The notes: generated from the letters alone by a model not told the origin. A stretch of 64,000 nucleotides of DNA from DASYDU01 sp050248495 (GCA_050248495.1 JBFWSG010000005.1:1-64000); one strand, 5' to 3'; shown: positions 6,807 through 15,442, numbered from the stretch's first letter. A program made the numbers and translations.

Positions 6807-8063
6807 CTACTCGGTTCCATGATTGAGCATCGCCAGCCGCAGCATGTTGAGCGCCTGCTTGGCCGCGCGGGCGCGGACGATTGCCGGATGCCCGCCGAGT
6901 GGGAACTCCTTCACGCGGACATCTTCGCCCGCGGCGAGCGCGATGTGCAACGTTCCGGACAGTTCCTGGTCGGCCGCATAGTGAGTGCCCGCGGGGAGCG
7001 CTCCCACCGCCAGGCCATAGGTCGCTCCCGTCCGCTCGCACACGACGCGGGCCATCGTCTCGGCCGTCGACGCGCTCGCCGGCTCGGTGTCGCGGATGTC
7101 GAGGAGCGTGGAGAGTGACTCCGGTTCGTGGAGCACGACGCCGCCCACGAGCGTGCTGCTCTCGGCGTCGGCGTCGGCGAGCCAGTGGTCGAGCAGCCCG
7201 TCGGTCGCGCACTCGGCGATCGCCACCGTTTCCTGCCGCTCTTTCAAGAGACGCACGACTGCGTGCTGAAGTTTATCCTCTTCCTCGCCGAAGACGAGCA
7301 CGCCCAAGAGGGCGCGAATCTCCGCCTCGGTCGGCGCGATCAGCGCGCGGCAGGCCGACTCGTCCAGCCCGCTCGCCGTGATGCGGAGCGTGATCGTGGC
7401 GTCGCTCACGGTGATGCCGACGCGCGGTTCGCGGCCGCGGCGGATCATGTCCGGCAGCATCGCTTCGAGCTTGCTCTCACCGACGCCGAAACACTTGATC
7501 CGCCGGTGGATCGTCACGCGCCGCGACGTCTGCGCCGCGATGATCGCCGGCGCGACCGAGTCGCGCCACATTGCAAACATCTCGGCCGGCACGCCCGGAA
7601 GCGCGATGAACCGGCAGGGGCCGCGGTCTGCGCGGGCGATCGTCATGGCGATGCCCGGCGCGGTGCCGTGCGGATTGGCGATCGGCCGGCTGCCGCGCGG
7701 AAACATCGCCTGCACGACGTTGCGTTCCGGCATCGAGCCGAAACCCCGCCGCGAGAACAGCCCGCGGATGTGCTCGAGCGAGGCCGCATCCTGCACCAGC
7801 TCGACCCCCGTCGCCGCGGCGAGGGCCTCGCGCGTGAGATCATCCGCCGTCGGCCCCAGTCCACCGGTGGCGACGACGACATCAGTCCGCTCGATCGCCG
7901 CCTGGAACACCGCGACATTGGCGGCCAGGTCGTCGCCCACCGTGGTGTGAAACATCACGTCGACGCCCAGCTCGGTGAGCCGCTCGGCCAGCCAGCGGCT
8001 GTTCGTGTCGAGCCGCTGGCCGGTCGTGAGTTCGTCGCCGATGGCGAGGATTTCGGCTTGCAT
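6807..8063 (-). CDS. cinA: CinA-family protein with degenerate C-terminal amidase domain
   Basis: A 418-residue protein. Residues 1-170 form the MoaB/MogA-like domain, with Ile-Gly-Asp-Glu-Leu-Thr near the start and Gly-Gly-Leu-Gly-Pro-Thr-Ala-Asp-Asp near 67; in CinA proteins this part hydrolyses ADP-ribose or NAD-like substrates. The C-terminal ~150 residues align with PncC (NMN deamidase), but the usual Ala-Glu-Ser-Cys-Thr-Gly-Gly motif reads Ala-Glu-Cys-Ala-Thr-Asp-Gly, the Tyr-Ser-Asn-x-x-Lys motif reads His-Glu-Pro-Glu-Ser-Leu, and the Gly-Ile-Ala-Gly-Pro loop is changed, so deamidase activity is doubtful. It is upstream of nadE in an apparent operon. Confidence 0.9.
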   Translation of the reverse strand: MQAEILAIGDELTTGQRLDTNSRWLAERLTELGVDVMFHTTVGDDLAANVAVFQAAIERTDVVVATGGLGPTADDLTREALAAATGVELVQDAASLEHIRGLFSRRGFGSMPERNVVQAMFPRGSRPIANPHGTAPGIAMTIARADRGPCRFIALPGVPAEMFAMWRDSVAPAIIAAQTSRRVTIHRRIKCFGVGESKLEAMLPDMIRRGREPRVGITVSDATITLRITASGLDESACRALIAPTEAEIRALLGVLVFGEEEDKLQHAVVRLLKERQETVAIAECATDGLLDHWLADADAESSTLVGGVVLHEPESLSTLLDIRDTEPASASTAETMARVVCERTGATYGLAVGALPAGTHYAADQELSGTLHIALAAGEDVRVKEFPLGGHPAIVRARAAKQALNMLRLAMLNHGTE

Positions 8064-8246
8064 GGAGGTGGGCGGGGTGGACGGGCCGCTGCGGAGATAG
8101 ACAACTGCGTATTGAGCACCGGGTACCCAGTACTCTGTAGGGAGTGCTCCATTCTCGCCGCGGGAGCCGCATTCGCCCAGGGGCCTCGATTTTGAGTAAA
8201 ATAAACGTGCCGCGTTCCTACTGGCGGCCGGCGGGGTTCAATCAAC

Positions 8247-8990
8247 ATGCGGTTCTTTTTCCAACGCGGTCCAAAGTGCTTGCTGGCGGCGTTTGCGCTA
8301 CTGACGTTCGCGCTCGTCAGCGCACGGGCGACCGCCCAGCAGGACCGCGACCGTCCCGGGCGGGGCTGGCGGCGTGATCGGGGCGGCGACCGACCCGGCA
8401 ACCGAAACCGCGATCGAGAAGACCGCGATCAGCCGCGCGACGAGACCCCGCCTCCGGCCGCATCCAGCTCATCGTCGACGCCGGCCCCTTCGGCCAGCGG
8501 GTTCGGCACGGTCTCCGAGGCCGAACAGATCCGGACGAAGGCCAGCGAAACGATCAAGCTGCACGACAAGAGCGGCAACGGCATTCTCGAAAACGACGAG
8601 CTCGCAAAGCTCGGCATGTCGCGCGGCGCCGACAAGGATGGCGACGGCAAGATCACCCGCGACGAACTGATTGCTTTCTATTCGCCGAAGACTCCGGCCG
8701 CCGCGGCGCCGACGCCGGCCGCGCAGTCGGCCCCCACTGTGTCGACGCCTGAAAAGAAGTCGGACGACTCGACCCAACGAAAGATCGTCAACAGCAAGCG
8801 AAAGTCGTATCGCTTCAAATCGACCAAGGATCGCAGCAACAACTGGCGCTTCTCCTCGCGCGACGCCAACGGCGATGGCCAGGTCTCGATGAGCGAATAT
8901 GCGAGTTCCTGGACCGACCGCACGGCCGCCGAATTCCAGCGCTACGACAAAGACAACGACGGCATGATCACCGCCGAAGAAGGAAAGTGA
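8247..8990 (+). CDS. Exported EF-hand protein
   Basis: A 247-residue protein with a signal peptide: a basic start, a hydrophobic core at about 11-25 and a probable cut after Ala-Arg-Ala-Thr-Ala near 30. A long Arg/Asp/Gly-rich then Ser/Pro linker follows. Four Ca-binding loops are visible, starting at Asp107, Asp129, Asp206 and Asp234, arranged as two pairs with an Ala/Pro-rich spacer at 150-170. Each loop has the Asp-x-(Asp/Ser/Asn)-Gly-x-Gly/Asp pattern of EF-hands. It is probably a periplasmic calcium-binding protein; such proteins are common in planctomycetes. It converges with the secretin-N-domain gene, with a 27-bp repeat between them. Confidence 0.85.
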   Translation: MRFFFQRGPKCLLAAFALLTFALVSARATAQQDRDRPGRGWRRDRGGDRPGNRNRDREDRDQPRDETPPPAASSSSSTPAPSASGFGTVSEAEQIRTKASETIKLHDKSGNGILENDELAKLGMSRGADKDGDGKITRDELIAFYSPKTPAAAAPTPAAQSAPTVSTPEKKSDDSTQRKIVNSKRKSYRFKSTKDRSNNWRFSSRDANGDGQVSMSEYASSWTDRTAAEFQRYDKDNDGMITAEEGK

Positions 8991-9003
8991 GTCGCCGCGG
9001 AAT

Positions 9004-9030
9004 AGTTGGCGTCGTCGGCCACGACGAATC
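9004..9030. repeat. 27-bp repeat, copy 1 (inverted relative to 17150-17176)
   Basis: The 27 bases at 9004-9030, starting AGTTGGCGTCGTCGGCCACG, are the exact reverse complement of 17150-17176. A 27-base exact match is not expected by chance in 64 kb. This copy lies in the short gap between two convergent genes. Confidence 0.8.
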
Positions 9031-9050
9031 GGCCGGCTTGCTGCGCGACC

Positions 9051-11945
9051 TTAATTTCCGCGTCCGCCGCCCCCGCCGCCCGGGAATCCGCCCGGCCGTC
9101 CGCCACCGCCCGGCCCGCCGCCTCCCGGTCCACCGCGGCCACGCCCGTCGTCGCCGCCGCGGCCTCGATCGCCACCACCGCCGCCGCCACCCATCCGCTC
9201 GTTCATCCGCTGCATCTCGCGGAACATCTCCATGTTCCGCCACATCGCCCGCCGCTGCTGGCGTTCCCGGTCACGCTGCTCGTCGTTGCCGCCGCCTTGG
9301 CCCTGTGCGAAAGGCGGACGCTGCGACCCAACGCTCGTGGTCGTCGAGGTCTTGGCCTGTTCTCCCAAAACCGACACCAGCGCCCGCTGCACCGCCGAGG
9401 AATTTGTGTGCTTGAGCGACACCACGCGGGTGATCTCCGGCGAGTCGGTGTCGATTTCATCCAGCTGCGCGACGAGGGACTTCACTTCCTCGAACAAGGG
9501 ATCGGGCGCCCGCACCACCAGCGAATTACTGCGCTCGTCGATGCCGAACGACATCTTTTGCGTCTGCTGGTCGACGTTGTTGCCGCCGCGGATCATTTTG
9601 AGCATATCCTGCGGCGACATCACCTGTGGCCCGCCGCTCGCCATGCGATCGGAGTAGATCTGCTGTACGACCGACGCGATCTCCGAGGCCTGCGTGTTAT
9701 AGACCGGGATCAGCCGCGGCCGCAGATCGGCCTCGACGTCTTCCGGACCGACCCGCTGGTCGAGCACGCGGAGCAATTGTTCCACGGTGTCGAGGTCCGC
9801 CGGCTTGGCCCGCACCACCAGCGCGTTGAGGCGCACGTCCGGCACGATGTCGACCGAGCCCGAGGAGAACCCGCCTCCCGAGCCGCCACCCCCGCCGCCC
9901 AGGAGCAGGTTGCCCATCAACCCGCCGCCCAGATCGCCAAGCGCCGCGCCGGCCATGTCGTTCACGAGGCCGCCCCCTTTCGAGCCGCCGCCGAAGATGG
10001 CCGAAAGCACTTCGGAGACCGTGGTTGCCTTGGCATACTTCAAATAGAACACGGCATAATCGCGGCTGGCGCTGGTGTTGCGTTCGGCGACGGTGGAGAG
10101 CAGCTGCTCGAAATCGTCGAGCGCTTCGAGGTCGTCCGACGCGACCAGCACGCCGCCGGGGCCGGGAGCGACGACGATCGGCGCCCCGGGTCGGTTCTCG
10201 CCAGTGCTGGTGACCTGGTCGTCGACGTAGCGCAGCCACTGCGCCAGGTGAAAATTGCTGCGGTCGAGCGGCACCATCGCCGATGGCTCAGGCGAGTCTG
10301 CTTCAACGGGTGGGCGATCCGGCGCTTGTTCTTTGTCTTGCGTGTTTCCTGTTTCATCGCTTGGGCGGTACGTCTGAATCGTTTGCGAGGGCAGCACTAC
10401 TCGAATCCGATTCTGTCGCATCGTCGGCCAGATCTGTTCAATCTGCTGCAGCGCCGAACGGGCCTGTGCGCCGGTGAGCGGGAGCAATCGCACGTGCTCG
10501 TTCGACTTCGTCCGCGAGCCGCCTTCCGTTTCTGTTTCCCCCATCTGCGCGAGCAGGTCCTTGATCTGCTGAACCTGGCCGGCTGTGCCGCGGACCAATA
10601 GGCTTTGTGTCGTGATGTCGGCATCCACGCGCGGCGCCGAGGGATCGGGCTTGTCTTTTTCGAGTCCGCCGAAGAGCTTGGTGATCGAGAGCACCGCCAC
10701 CTGCGGATCGACCGTCGACAGCGGGATCACGGCCACTTGCCGCGCGTCGCGCTGCATCTGATCGACCGTCGCCGCGATCGTGGCCTGTTGGGCCGGCCGT
10801 GCGAACGCGACCAGATGGCCCGTAATCGGGTCGACGGCCAGCTTCACCGATTTGTCGCTCTCCAAGAGCGTCTGCAGCACCGAGAGCACCGCTTGCGGGT
10901 CGGCCGACGTGATCGGATAAACTTCCAACTGGGGCGCCCCGGAGATGCCCTTGGCCGCGTCCGGCACGTCGATCAGCCGCACCACCTGCTCGGCGCGGGC
11001 GACCCGCTCCGGCGTGCCGTGGACCAGCAGTTTGTAACCCGTGACATCTTTCCCCAGAGTCAGCTGATTGTCGGTTGTGCTGAAGGCTTCGCTCGGGATG
11101 CCCAGGAGCTGCCGCAGGTAGGGCAGGGCATCGTCGACCGAGAGGTACTTGAGCGTGATCTCGCGGATGCCGCCGGCGGGATCCACCGGCCGCTCGACCG
11201 CATTGATCACCGCGCGAATCGACCGCAACCGTCCGCCGGTTTCCGTGACTTGAATCCGTTTCGACTGCGGCAGCACGATCACCGCGCCTTGCGGCCCCAG
11301 CAGCGGCTCGACTTCCTTGGCAGCTTCCTCGGCCGACATGTTCAGCACGGGAAACGTGACGCGAATGATCTCGTAGTCGCCGTGTTCATCCAAGTTCTCG
11401 AGCTGGACGTCGCGCACCAGGTTTGGCGGAATGCCGTCCTCGAGATTCACGAGCACCAGCATGTGCCCGTTCCGCACCAATGTGAAGCCCTTGGTCAAGA
11501 GCACGCTGTTGATCACGTCGAGTGCCTGAGCGAGCGTGTACGAACGTGAGTCGTGATAGTTGAACGTCCCCGGCGGCGGCGATTCCAGCACGAGCGAGAG
11601 CCCCGCCTGGTCGGCAAACCAATCGAGCACTTCCTGCCACGGCTGGTAACGGAAGTTGAACGTGAACTTGCCGTCCGAATTGGCACCGGCGTGCGGCGCT
11701 TCAGCAGCTTGCGGCTTTGGTGGGGATGAAGCTGGCTCTGCCGGCGCCTCGGCAACTTGTGGCTTTTCGACGGCGGGCTCCACCGGCGTTGCCGGCGCCT
11801 TTTCGGTCGGCGGCGAGGCGACGGCCGGCTTCTCTTCCGCACCGCGCGCAACCTCGGCGCCGACTGCCGACAAAAGCAAACAGCCCGCCAATAACGAGCC
11901 CAGCACAGGGCGAGTGCGGAGAAGCCACCGAAGCAGGGAAGACAT
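9051..11945 (-). CDS. Secretin N-domain repeat protein without a secretin pore domain
   Basis: A 964-residue exported protein. It has a signal sequence at about residues 8-32, then a Pro/Ala/Glu-rich linker to about 90. An STN-like domain (Trp-Gln-Glu-Val-Leu-Asp-Trp near 100) is followed by several secretin N-type modules, each with the Asp-x-Arg-x-Asn-x-Leu/Ser-Leu-Val-Val-Arg strand. Examples are Pro-Asp-Val-Arg-Leu-Asn-Ala-Leu-Val-Val-Arg and Asp-Glu-Arg-Ser-Asn-Ser-Leu-Val-Val-Arg. The protein ends in a Gly-Arg-rich tail and no gate/barrel domain is seen. In type II/III secretion, N-domains line the periplasmic vestibule. This may be a periplasmic scaffold or a partner of a separate pore. 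The ATG at 11945 is chosen because the signal peptide follows it directly. Confidence 0.82.
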   Translation of the reverse strand: MSSLLRWLLRTRPVLGSLLAGCLLLSAVGAEVARGAEEKPAVASPPTEKAPATPVEPAVEKPQVAEAPAEPASSPPKPQAAEAPHAGANSDGKFTFNFRYQPWQEVLDWFADQAGLSLVLESPPPGTFNYHDSRSYTLAQALDVINSVLLTKGFTLVRNGHMLVLVNLEDGIPPNLVRDVQLENLDEHGDYEIIRVTFPVLNMSAEEAAKEVEPLLGPQGAVIVLPQSKRIQVTETGGRLRSIRAVINAVERPVDPAGGIREITLKYLSVDDALPYLRQLLGIPSEAFSTTDNQLTLGKDVTGYKLLVHGTPERVARAEQVVRLIDVPDAAKGISGAPQLEVYPITSADPQAVLSVLQTLLESDKSVKLAVDPITGHLVAFARPAQQATIAATVDQMQRDARQVAVIPLSTVDPQVAVLSITKLFGGLEKDKPDPSAPRVDADITTQSLLVRGTAGQVQQIKDLLAQMGETETEGGSRTKSNEHVRLLPLTGAQARSALQQIEQIWPTMRQNRIRVVLPSQTIQTYRPSDETGNTQDKEQAPDRPPVEADSPEPSAMVPLDRSNFHLAQWLRYVDDQVTSTGENRPGAPIVVAPGPGGVLVASDDLEALDDFEQLLSTVAERNTSASRDYAVFYLKYAKATTVSEVLSAIFGGGSKGGGLVNDMAGAALGDLGGGLMGNLLLGGGGGGSGGGFSSGSVDIVPDVRLNALVVRAKPADLDTVEQLLRVLDQRVGPEDVEADLRPRLIPVYNTQASEIASVVQQIYSDRMASGGPQVMSPQDMLKMIRGGNNVDQQTQKMSFGIDERSNSLVVRAPDPLFEEVKSLVAQLDEIDTDSPEITRVVSLKHTNSSAVQRALVSVLGEQAKTSTTTSVGSQRPPFAQGQGGGNDEQRDRERQQRRAMWRNMEMFREMQRMNERMGGGGGGGDRGRGGDDGRGRGGPGGGGPGGGGRPGGFPGGGGGGRGN

Positions 11946-12202
11946 AAGCGCGCGCTCCCAGCGCCAATTCGCGTGCGATGCGTCCCAGCCGCCGCGCCGC
12001 CGCAATGGGGTCGAAATGCCGTACCCCTCCCATCATACTCACCGCAGGGCCTCAAAACCAGCAGATTTCAGCCGCGCCGGTGCACGCGTCGGAGCGGCGA
12101 GATGCCCAGATTTCTGCGGCCATCCTCGCATTTCAGGGGGCCCCACCGGTTAGTGGATTGGCCTCCGACTCCACCAAATTGGGAGGTCGGCTGTTGCTCC
12201 GA

Positions 12203-12571
12203 TTACTTCGCCCGAAGGCTGCGGTGAAGCAACTCCACTTCGGCAATCAGCGTCGGTTGTAGCTCGGCCAATCGCGCTGGGATGTCCATGCTGGCGTGGA
12301 CTAAGGTCAACACGACAATCGACTCCGGCCGTGAGTCGCAAACGAGTACGTGCCTGTTGATTCGATAGAACGACAAGGCGGGATGAAATTCGGGTTCCGG
12401 CTTGAGCAAATTCGGATGCGCTTTGACCCGTTCCAGCCCAGCTTCGATTTCGTCAAGGTACTTGTCCGCGGTTCGCTTTCCCCAACGTTCGACCGAATAA
12501 TCAAAGATGGATTGAACGTCTCGCAGGGCGCGTTGCGTGAGGAGCAGCTTCGTCGGCGAGCGGCGACTCAC
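12203..12571 (-). CDS. parE: ParE/RelE-family toxin
   Basis: A 122-residue protein with the ParE signature: Thr-Gln-Arg-Ala-Leu-Arg-Asp-Val near the start, Ile-x-x-Tyr-Ser-x-x-Arg-Trp-Gly, then Leu-x-x-x-x-Asn-Leu-Leu-Lys-Pro, and the core strand Phe-Tyr-Arg-Ile-Asn-Arg-His-Val-Leu. The second strand Ser-Ile-Val-Val-Leu-Thr-Leu-Val-His-Ala-Ser-Met-Asp-Ile-Pro is typical of ParE, whose known members poison DNA gyrase. The C-terminal 20 residues exceed the usual length. The start overlaps the antitoxin stop (ATGA at 12568-12571), giving the classic antitoxin-first order. Confidence 0.88.
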   Translation of the reverse strand: MSRRSPTKLLLTQRALRDVQSIFDYSVERWGKRTADKYLDEIEAGLERVKAHPNLLKPEPEFHPALSFYRINRHVLVCDSRPESIVVLTLVHASMDIPARLAELQPTLIAEVELLHRSLRAK

Positions 12572-12816
12572 TTTCTTCCCTTCTTGAGCAAGCTTCGCAA
12601 GTTTCCCTCGAATCGAACCGTGCGACCATCGATCGCATCCTGGTAACCCTCCAGGATCGCATCGCGGACCTTGGCCGCCTCGACTTGCAGCTTCTTTTGC
12701 CGCAACAAGTCACGGACAAACTCACTAGGAGTCGCATACAGCGTGCCATCGCCGCAGTTCTCCTCGATGAACGAGCGCAATTCGTCAGTGAGCGACAAGT
12801 TCAAGGTATTGGGCAT
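12568..12816 (-). CDS. parD: ParD-like antitoxin (ribbon-helix-helix)
   Basis: An 82-residue protein beginning Met-Pro-Asn-Thr-Leu-Asn-Leu-Ser-Leu-Thr-Asp-Glu-Leu, the beta strand and first helix of a ribbon-helix-helix DNA-binding domain. It continues with Tyr-Ala-Thr-Pro-Ser-Glu-Phe-Val-Arg-Asp-Leu-Leu-Arg, the second helix characteristic of ParD/CopG-type antitoxins, and a Lys-rich toxin-binding tail. It is first in the operon and overlaps the toxin by four bases. It is expected to neutralise ParE and autorepress the promoter in the upstream gap (12817-12962). Confidence 0.88.
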   Translation of the reverse strand: MPNTLNLSLTDELRSFIEENCGDGTLYATPSEFVRDLLRQKKLQVEAAKVRDAILEGYQDAIDGRTVRFEGNLRSLLKKGRK

Positions 12817-12962
12817 GTGAGGCCTCGATCTAAACCAAGACTATTCCACACACAATCTTATGTCAATATTTGCCATACACATCGCGGCGTCGCGATCCGA
12901 GATTCTTCGCATCGTTGCGCGCAGTCGTCCCGGTGCACGGCAGAGCGATACGCGCCTGAGGG

Positions 12963-13577
12963 TCAATTCGAGAACGAGACGCCCCAGCCGACGCGCGGGC
13001 CGCAGCGGTGGCCCCAGCAGGGCGGGCCGAAGCAGGGGGGCGGACCATAGTAGACTTCTTCCACGACGACTGGTCCGGGCGGGGGCGGGGGCACGACGAC
13101 GGCCTGCGCTTGGGCCACGCGCGGCGTCTGCATCGCCTGGATCACCATGGGCGGAACGCCTTGTTGCGTCATGAAGATCACATCCTGCGGCGACGCCGGT
13201 TGGGCCACGCCGGAGGTATTGATGTAGTTGACGATCAGCTGCGGATCGACGCCTGCGCGGCTCATGGCTACGACCTCGCCTGCGGTGGCCGCGCCGGTCG
13301 CCGGCGGGCGGCCCATCGTCGCCGCGATCTGCGCGCGGTTGCGAGCTTCGACGTCGTCCATTGCGCCGCCTACCACGTTTCCCGTGAGCGCGCCGACGCC
13401 CGCGCCGATTAGCGCCCCCGTCCCGGCATCGCCGGTGGCGCTTCCCACGAGCGCGCCCACTCCGGCACCGCCGAGCGCGCCGACGCCGGTGCCTTGGCTC
13501 TGGTAGTAGCCGCTGCGGCAGCCCACGGCGAGAAGAACGGCAAGGCAGGGCAGGGTGCGCGCGGCAGCGAAGTTCAT
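12963..13577 (-). CDS. Glycine-zipper lipoprotein
   Basis: A 204-residue protein with a lipoprotein signal: Leu-Ala-Val-Gly-Cys at residues 16-20. After the acylated Cys there is a glycine zipper (about 30-70) made of repeated Gly-x3-Gly and Ala-Leu-Gly/Val steps, as in outer-membrane-anchored SlyB/OmpA-zipper proteins. A helical segment then contains Gly-Val-Asp-Pro-Gln-Leu-Ile-Val-Asn-Tyr-Ile and Gln-Gly-Val-Pro-Pro-Met-Val-Ile. The tail is Pro/Gly/Cys-rich with Pro-Pro-Cys-Phe-Gly-Pro-Pro-Cys. It is probably an envelope protein of unknown role. It is single, between the ParDE operon and the HEAT-like gene. Confidence 0.8.
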   Translation of the reverse strand: MNFAAARTLPCLAVLLAVGCRSGYYQSQGTGVGALGGAGVGALVGSATGDAGTGALIGAGVGALTGNVVGGAMDDVEARNRAQIAATMGRPPATGAATAGEVVAMSRAGVDPQLIVNYINTSGVAQPASPQDVIFMTQQGVPPMVIQAMQTPRVAQAQAVVVPPPPPGPVVVEEVYYGPPPCFGPPCWGHRCGPRVGWGVSFSN

Positions 13578-13758
13578 GGGCCGACTCCAGCATCAGAGAG
13601 CCGAGCGCGCGGGAAGCGATCGGCGTTGCAAACTACGGGGGCGGGAATCGTCGCAGCCTGGAATCGGCCGGTCAAGAGTGGCAAAGTAGCAGGCATACTC
13701 CGCATGCCGCAGCAGCCAACCAAAACCGCCGTCAATTTGCCGCGGCTGGTAGAAGGTG

Positions 13759-14967
13759 CTAGCTGCTTTCGGGCCGCGGGGCGACGCTCCGATGCTGCAC
13801 GCGCCAGGCCCGCCATTGTTCGAGGGCCGATGCGCGGCGCTCATCGCTTTCCAGATAGAGCGATGTTTCTTCGAAGAGTTTTTGCGGATGGGGCCGGGCA
13901 TGCACGTAGCCGTACGTCACCGGCTCCTGGCCCGTGAGCCTGAGCAGCACCGCCAGGGCCACGTCGCGAATCTGCACCGATGCCTGCTCGTTTGCCGGTC
14001 CATTGATTTGCTGCCGCGACAGGCATTCGCGCTGGTCATCGAGCAATGGTTCGAGGGCCGCGATGTTCTCTTCTGAGCCGAACCTGCCGACGGCGAGGAT
14101 GGCATACATCTGCTGCTGCGGGGACACGGCCAGATATTCCGGCTTGGGCTCGAGCAGCTCCAAAGCCAGCGGCAAGCATTCGTCCAGCGAATGCTGGAAC
14201 ATCGCGTCCAGCCGCTGTTGCAGAATGATGGCGCTGCGATTCGGGCAGTGGATGACCCACGCACAGACGAGCCGGCGCAGCGCGTTGCCGTCTCGCTTCG
14301 CTGCCAGTGCTTCGCTTAAAGGCGGGATCTGGGTCAACTGCCGCAAACTGGCCGCCGCACCGTCCGATAGCTTCGCATCCGGCAGCGAGCCCAGGAACAG
14401 CAGCGTCGCGCTACTTCCCGCGGGAATGGAGAGCTGACCAGGCTGGGTGAAGATCCGGGCCCGGAGCAGGCGATTGATCTGCTCTTCCCAATTCAGCTCG
14501 TGGTCGTGCGACGACGGATCGAACATCCGCCGCAACAACTCCGGTTCCGCGCGCTGCATTTCGACGAACAGCTCGCGCGACGGTGCGTCCGTGCCCACGA
14601 ACTCACGGAACGCCGACCAGCCGGGCAGCGTCATACCCCGCTGGCCGTCGACGTCGGACGCGAACTCGGCCAGCTGACGCTCAAACGTCGACTCATCGAT
14701 CAGGGTCACGAGGCGGCGGGCCGCGAAACGGGTTTCCGGATCGGGTCCGTTGGCCACGTTCACCAACGCCGCCCGGGCGACGTCGCCTCCCTGGACAAGC
14801 CGATCCGCCGCGGCCTTGCGGACCTGGTAGTCGTCGTCGCCGAGCTCTTTAATCCAGCGCTGGATATCACCGGATGGAGGCTCGGCGGCCGCCGTGCTAC
14901 GCGCGAAAATCGACACGGCAGAAAGCGCCGCCAGGGCCAGCCACAGGAATGAAGTCGCTCGAATCAT
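13759..14967 (-). CDS. Exported HEAT/armadillo-like helical protein
   Basis: A 402-residue protein with a signal peptide (hydrophobic core about 7-20, cut near Ala-Ala-Ala). The mature part starts with a HEAT-like pair: Ile-Lys-Glu-Leu-Gly-Asp-Asp-Asp-Tyr-x-Val-Arg-Lys-Ala-Ala, then Asp-Pro-Glu-Thr-Arg-Phe-Ala-Ala-Arg-Arg. It continues as an all-helical domain, with later helical repeats near Leu-Leu-Glu-Pro-Lys-Pro-Glu-Tyr. This architecture is common among planctomycete exported proteins of unknown role. The ATG at 14967 is preferred to one 17 codons upstream because the signal peptide starts there. It is divergent from the trans-sulfuration enzyme. Confidence 0.75.
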   Translation of the reverse strand: MIRATSFLWLALAALSAVSIFARSTAAAEPPSGDIQRWIKELGDDDYQVRKAAADRLVQGGDVARAALVNVANGPDPETRFAARRLVTLIDESTFERQLAEFASDVDGQRGMTLPGWSAFREFVGTDAPSRELFVEMQRAEPELLRRMFDPSSHDHELNWEEQINRLLRARIFTQPGQLSIPAGSSATLLFLGSLPDAKLSDGAAASLRQLTQIPPLSEALAAKRDGNALRRLVCAWVIHCPNRSAIILQQRLDAMFQHSLDECLPLALELLEPKPEYLAVSPQQQMYAILAVGRFGSEENIAALEPLLDDQRECLSRQQINGPANEQASVQIRDVALAVLLRLTGQEPVTYGYVHARPHPQKLFEETSLYLESDERRASALEQWRAWRVQHRSVAPRPESS

Positions 14968-15442
14968 GCCGCCAATCGGGGAGGGAAGCCCTGCCAGGGG
15001 ATCGGACTTGGGTGACAAATTATCCTACGTCGCCAGTCGCCGAAATGCCATCGCCACCACCGGCATGGCCGTCCCAACCGGTTCCGGCTGCACGAAAACT
15101 CGTGCATTTGCACCCGTTCGACTACGCAGAGAGCGGAAACCTCGTTCGCGGGCGCGGAGCCGCGCTTGTGTCCCGTCGCAGTAGCACCTAGAATTAAGTG
15201 CACTTGGGATTTGTGGCCGCTTGCAGCCGAAACTGCTAAAGAGCCGTCTGCGAAGAAAACGTCGTCGCGTGCTGGACGTTTCCAATGGGAAGCCGGAGTT
15301 TCCCACGGAAGTTCCTGCCGCACGTTCTTTCGCACAACGAAAACGCAAGCAGCCGCGGATCCGAGCCATCGGTCCCGCGGCTTTTTCGTTGGCCGCGGCC
15401 GGCCGGCGGCACCTGACCTCTCCGCCAGCGGAGCGCGCACGA
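14968..15442. other. Divergent intergenic region with a probable transcribed leader
   Basis: About 475 bases between a HEAT-like gene (minus strand) and the trans-sulfuration gene (plus strand). No coding frame with family features is seen. A strong intrinsic-terminator-like hairpin at 15351-15386 points to transcription entering from the left, so part of this region may be an untranslated leader or a small RNA. I found no match to the SAM-I consensus stems by eye. Confidence 0.45.
15351..15386 (+). terminator. Intrinsic-terminator-like hairpin ahead of the trans-sulfuration gene
   Basis: Arms AGCCGCGGATCC (15351-15362) and GGTCCCGCGGCT (15371-15382) pair at ten of twelve positions around an eight-base loop and are followed by five T residues (15382-15386). 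It is 57 bases upstream of the start codon, with no gene before it on this strand, so it is either an attenuator or the end of a small RNA. Confidence 0.7.

Noticed and set aside
8118..8153. GAGCAC / GTGCTC hairpin upstream of the EF-hand gene
   Set aside because: The stem is short and imperfect; not listed as a repeat, only mentioned as similar to the nth-dcd hairpin.
5958..8195. Long open frames on the plus strand over nadE and cinA
   Set aside because: They run antisense to two well-recognised genes and have no recognisable domain or ribosome binding site.
9006..11549. Plus-strand frames opposite the secretin-N-domain gene
   Set aside because: Antisense to an obvious secretory protein; composition typical of GC-rich shadow frames.
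12050..12190. Inverted-repeat-like sequence in the gap before parE
   Set aside because: Arms do not pair consistently over more than a few bases.
15166..15350. Possible SAM or SAH riboswitch ahead of the trans-sulfuration enzyme
   Set aside because: I could not match the conserved stems and loops of the known classes by eye, so only the terminator hairpin is reported.
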